DNA of 64,000 nucleotides from Gibbula magus (taxonomy: Eukaryota > Mollusca > Gastropoda > Trochida > Trochidae), in assembly GCA_936450465.1 (NCBI GenBank), contig OW388293.1, forward strand, positions 30,819,860 to 30,883,859, read 5' to 3'. How positions within the stretch are numbered: position 1 is the first letter of the stretch; the number at the start of each line of letters is the position of its first letter. This document shows positions 62,501 to 64,000 of this stretch, piece after piece. Under the pieces are notes generated by a model, which was not told the DNA's origin, made no database searches, and saw only the letters and a program-made list of their open reading frames with translations. The position numbers and the translations under genes are program-made.

Positions 62501-63332
62501 TCTCATCAAGTATACAGATAATATTTGAGGTAGAAAACATAGATAACATTGCCAAATAATTTGTAAGTCATGAGATTAAGATTTAACTAAAACAAAACGT
62601 ATAGGTACAATTGTACACAGACAACATATATATTTACCAAAAGTCCTTAAATATTATGCCATTAAATCAAAATTGATTATCAATAAGTATGATGATAGTT
62701 TTGAAAGAAATCCATTCATTTGCATGAATATATAAAAGAAAGAATTTCATGGGACTTCACAACATGTTTAAGATAACAATGTAGATATAATTAAACTTTG
62801 AGATTTCTCTTCATGCACAAAAGGACGGACATACCTAAGGATTATGCGTAAAAAGTAAAACTAATGGATGGAGATTTGATGTGCATATGTATTGTAAAGA
62901 ATTCAGTTTTAAAAACATTTTAAAATACAACTGCGGTGAAAGTACATTTCAAAGAATGTCTATTTTCAACATTGCTATGACACAGGCCGAAAGATAATTC
63001 TCAAACTGTTATCACATAATTAGCCGTGAACTTATTGAAATTTTGTCTTCACTTGCAAAATTGATTCACTCTGGCAAAAGTATTCTAAGTAAAATTACAT
63101 TGAACTGAAAAGTGCTGAAAATTCCAAACATTAGGGGTCTTGACACTGGGGAATGTACGTTGCCAATATGATTGAGAAGAAAATCTTTGAAAAACTTTAT
63201 AATTCTAGTGAATCTTTGTTTTGATAACAGGACATTCGTTGGGAGCTTGGGGGAGACAGGGTTGCAACCCATGTGACCTTCTGACATCTTTCACAACTGT
63301 CAATAAGAAATATTATAGATAACAAACATTGC

Positions 63333-63529
63333 TTATAATAGATTTGAATACTCTGCATTCAGCAATGGAGGAAGTTGAACAGTAACTGTCACTGAGCTGT
63401 CTCTTGTGGGATCCCAACAGGAACTGTCCATCTTATCTGAATGGTGGTTCCTGTTTAGAGTTCTCTCCCTTGAGTAGATGAAACCAAACCATTTGACTGG
63501 CTGTATCACAATATGGTACAGAACTTGGA
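63333..63529 (-). CDS. Candidate terminal exon, unknown protein
   Basis: On the minus strand a long T-rich tract ends TTTTTCAG, then 2 nt plus 64 codons remain open to TAA (63335-63333). The predicted peptide begins QVLYHIVIQPVKWFGFIYSR and ends VTVTVQLPPLLNAEYSNLL. Composition looks protein-like (Trp, Cys, mixed charge), but I recognise no family. It would be the last exon of a gene entering from the right edge, with the AT-rich DNA to the left as its 3' UTR. Without an upstream exon this remains a hypothesis. Confidence 0.35.
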
Positions 63530-63865
63530 CTGAAAAACAAAAATAAACGTCACATTATTAAATTAATTTTCAGATTAAAGTCATGAACTAGCCACAAGTT
63601 TTAGTTATTGACAGAATATCTGTTGTGTATTAATAGAATGAGTGATAGATAGATAGATACATAACAGTATATCAAGCAGACTTCACAGATATTTAAAGGA
63701 ATAACATGCACCTTTTTTAAGTGTCTGAAAGAGCCAATTTATATGTCAGCTCAAAGTATTTGCAAAATATCTTAATACTGTATCTGTCTTAAACTAGATT
63801 AAATAATAGTTTAGCTGTTGAATAACTAAGTGCCAAGCCATTCTAAGTGGCCCTACTACAGGAAC
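63530..63865. other. Right-edge sequence, no gene seen
   Basis: Would be the last intron of the candidate gene at 63333. It contains a short GATA microsatellite (about 63642-63659) and nothing else I can support. Confidence 0.5.
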
Positions 63866-63948
63866 TAGGGCTGGGACCGGTAACCCGGATATCCGGGTCT
63901 TACACAGTACCCACCCCTCCTGGTCTCGGCTTACCCGTTCCAGCCCTA
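63866..63948. mobile_element. 83-bp inverted-repeat element with internal 16-bp palindrome
   Basis: Ends TAGGGCTGGGACCGGTAA and TTACCCGTTCCAGCCCTA pair over 18 bp with two mismatches. ACCCGGATATCCGGGT (63883-63898) is a perfect palindrome. The 'TAGGGCTGG' end resembles hAT-type termini. Confidence 0.6.
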
Positions 63949-64000
63949 TTTTTATCAGGTGAATACATATAAAGCAGTTTAATTTGTTATTCTTTCATTA

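Larger units (their letters stand above)
56771..63332. other. Intergenic region, possibly partly 3' UTR of the right-hand gene
   Basis: Contains inverted-repeat elements at 57519-57684 and 59095-59540, a tandem-unit element at 57705-58062, and a 22-bp inverted repeat (58928-58949 with 60177-60198). From about 60400 to 63330 the DNA is very AT-rich and free of recognisable repeats. AATAAA on the minus strand occurs at 62121-62126 and near 60428, either of which could end the 3' UTR of the candidate exon at 63333. Confidence 0.5.

Overview
This is 64 kb of AT-rich animal genomic DNA with spliced genes, long introns and many dispersed repeats. Several repeats have the architecture of the mollusc 'pearl' type: tandem units of roughly 150 bp, a GGAC tetranucleotide run, and a hairpin at one end. 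Together with proteins clearly homologous to vertebrate ones, this suggests a mollusc. The species cannot be named from the sequence.

Layout. (1) 3,475-43,703, minus strand: the first six coding exons of a DHHC palmitoyltransferase of the ZDHHC9/14/18 group (ZDHHC14-like). They cover TM1 to TM4, the Cys-rich domain, the DHHC motif and the TTxE motif. The C-terminal tail exons lie beyond base 1 or were not found. (2) 43,704-44,133: a 430-bp head-to-head intergenic segment with an NRF1-like palindrome, a likely bidirectional promoter. (3) 44,134-56,156, plus strand: a complete four-exon TMEM242 gene (160 codons), with a polyadenylation signal at 56,742. (4) 56,761-63,332: intergenic sequence with several transposon remnants, part of it perhaps the 3' UTR of a minus-strand gene. 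(5) 63,333-63,529, minus strand: a candidate terminal exon of an unrecognised gene.

Main discovery. The ZDHHC14-like gene carries two tandem versions of exon 6. Each is 103 nt in the same phase, and their TM4-TTNED segments match at 23 of 34 residues. Both are fed by one 49-nt exon 5 whose donor reads AG|ATATCCTTT, a full match to the minor (U12) AT-AC donor. Both exon 6 copies have the branch site TTCCTTGAC 10-11 nt before an AC acceptor, and both end in an ordinary GTAAGT donor. A U2 donor of the first copy cannot pair with a U12 acceptor of the second, and joining the copies would also shift the frame. Spliceosome incompatibility should therefore make the two exons mutually exclusive.

The introns and flanks hold a large repertoire of short mobile elements. 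These include 216-bp and 446-bp inverted-repeat elements with visible target duplications, a pogo-like 511-bp element, four fold-back elements of which three keep intact TGACGTCA (CRE) palindromes, tRNA-headed SINEs, and decayed tandem duplications. There are also minisatellites with periods 12, 21, 31, 39, 48 and 49 bp. Two of these (39 and 48 bp) are multiples of three and create long but spurious reading frames.
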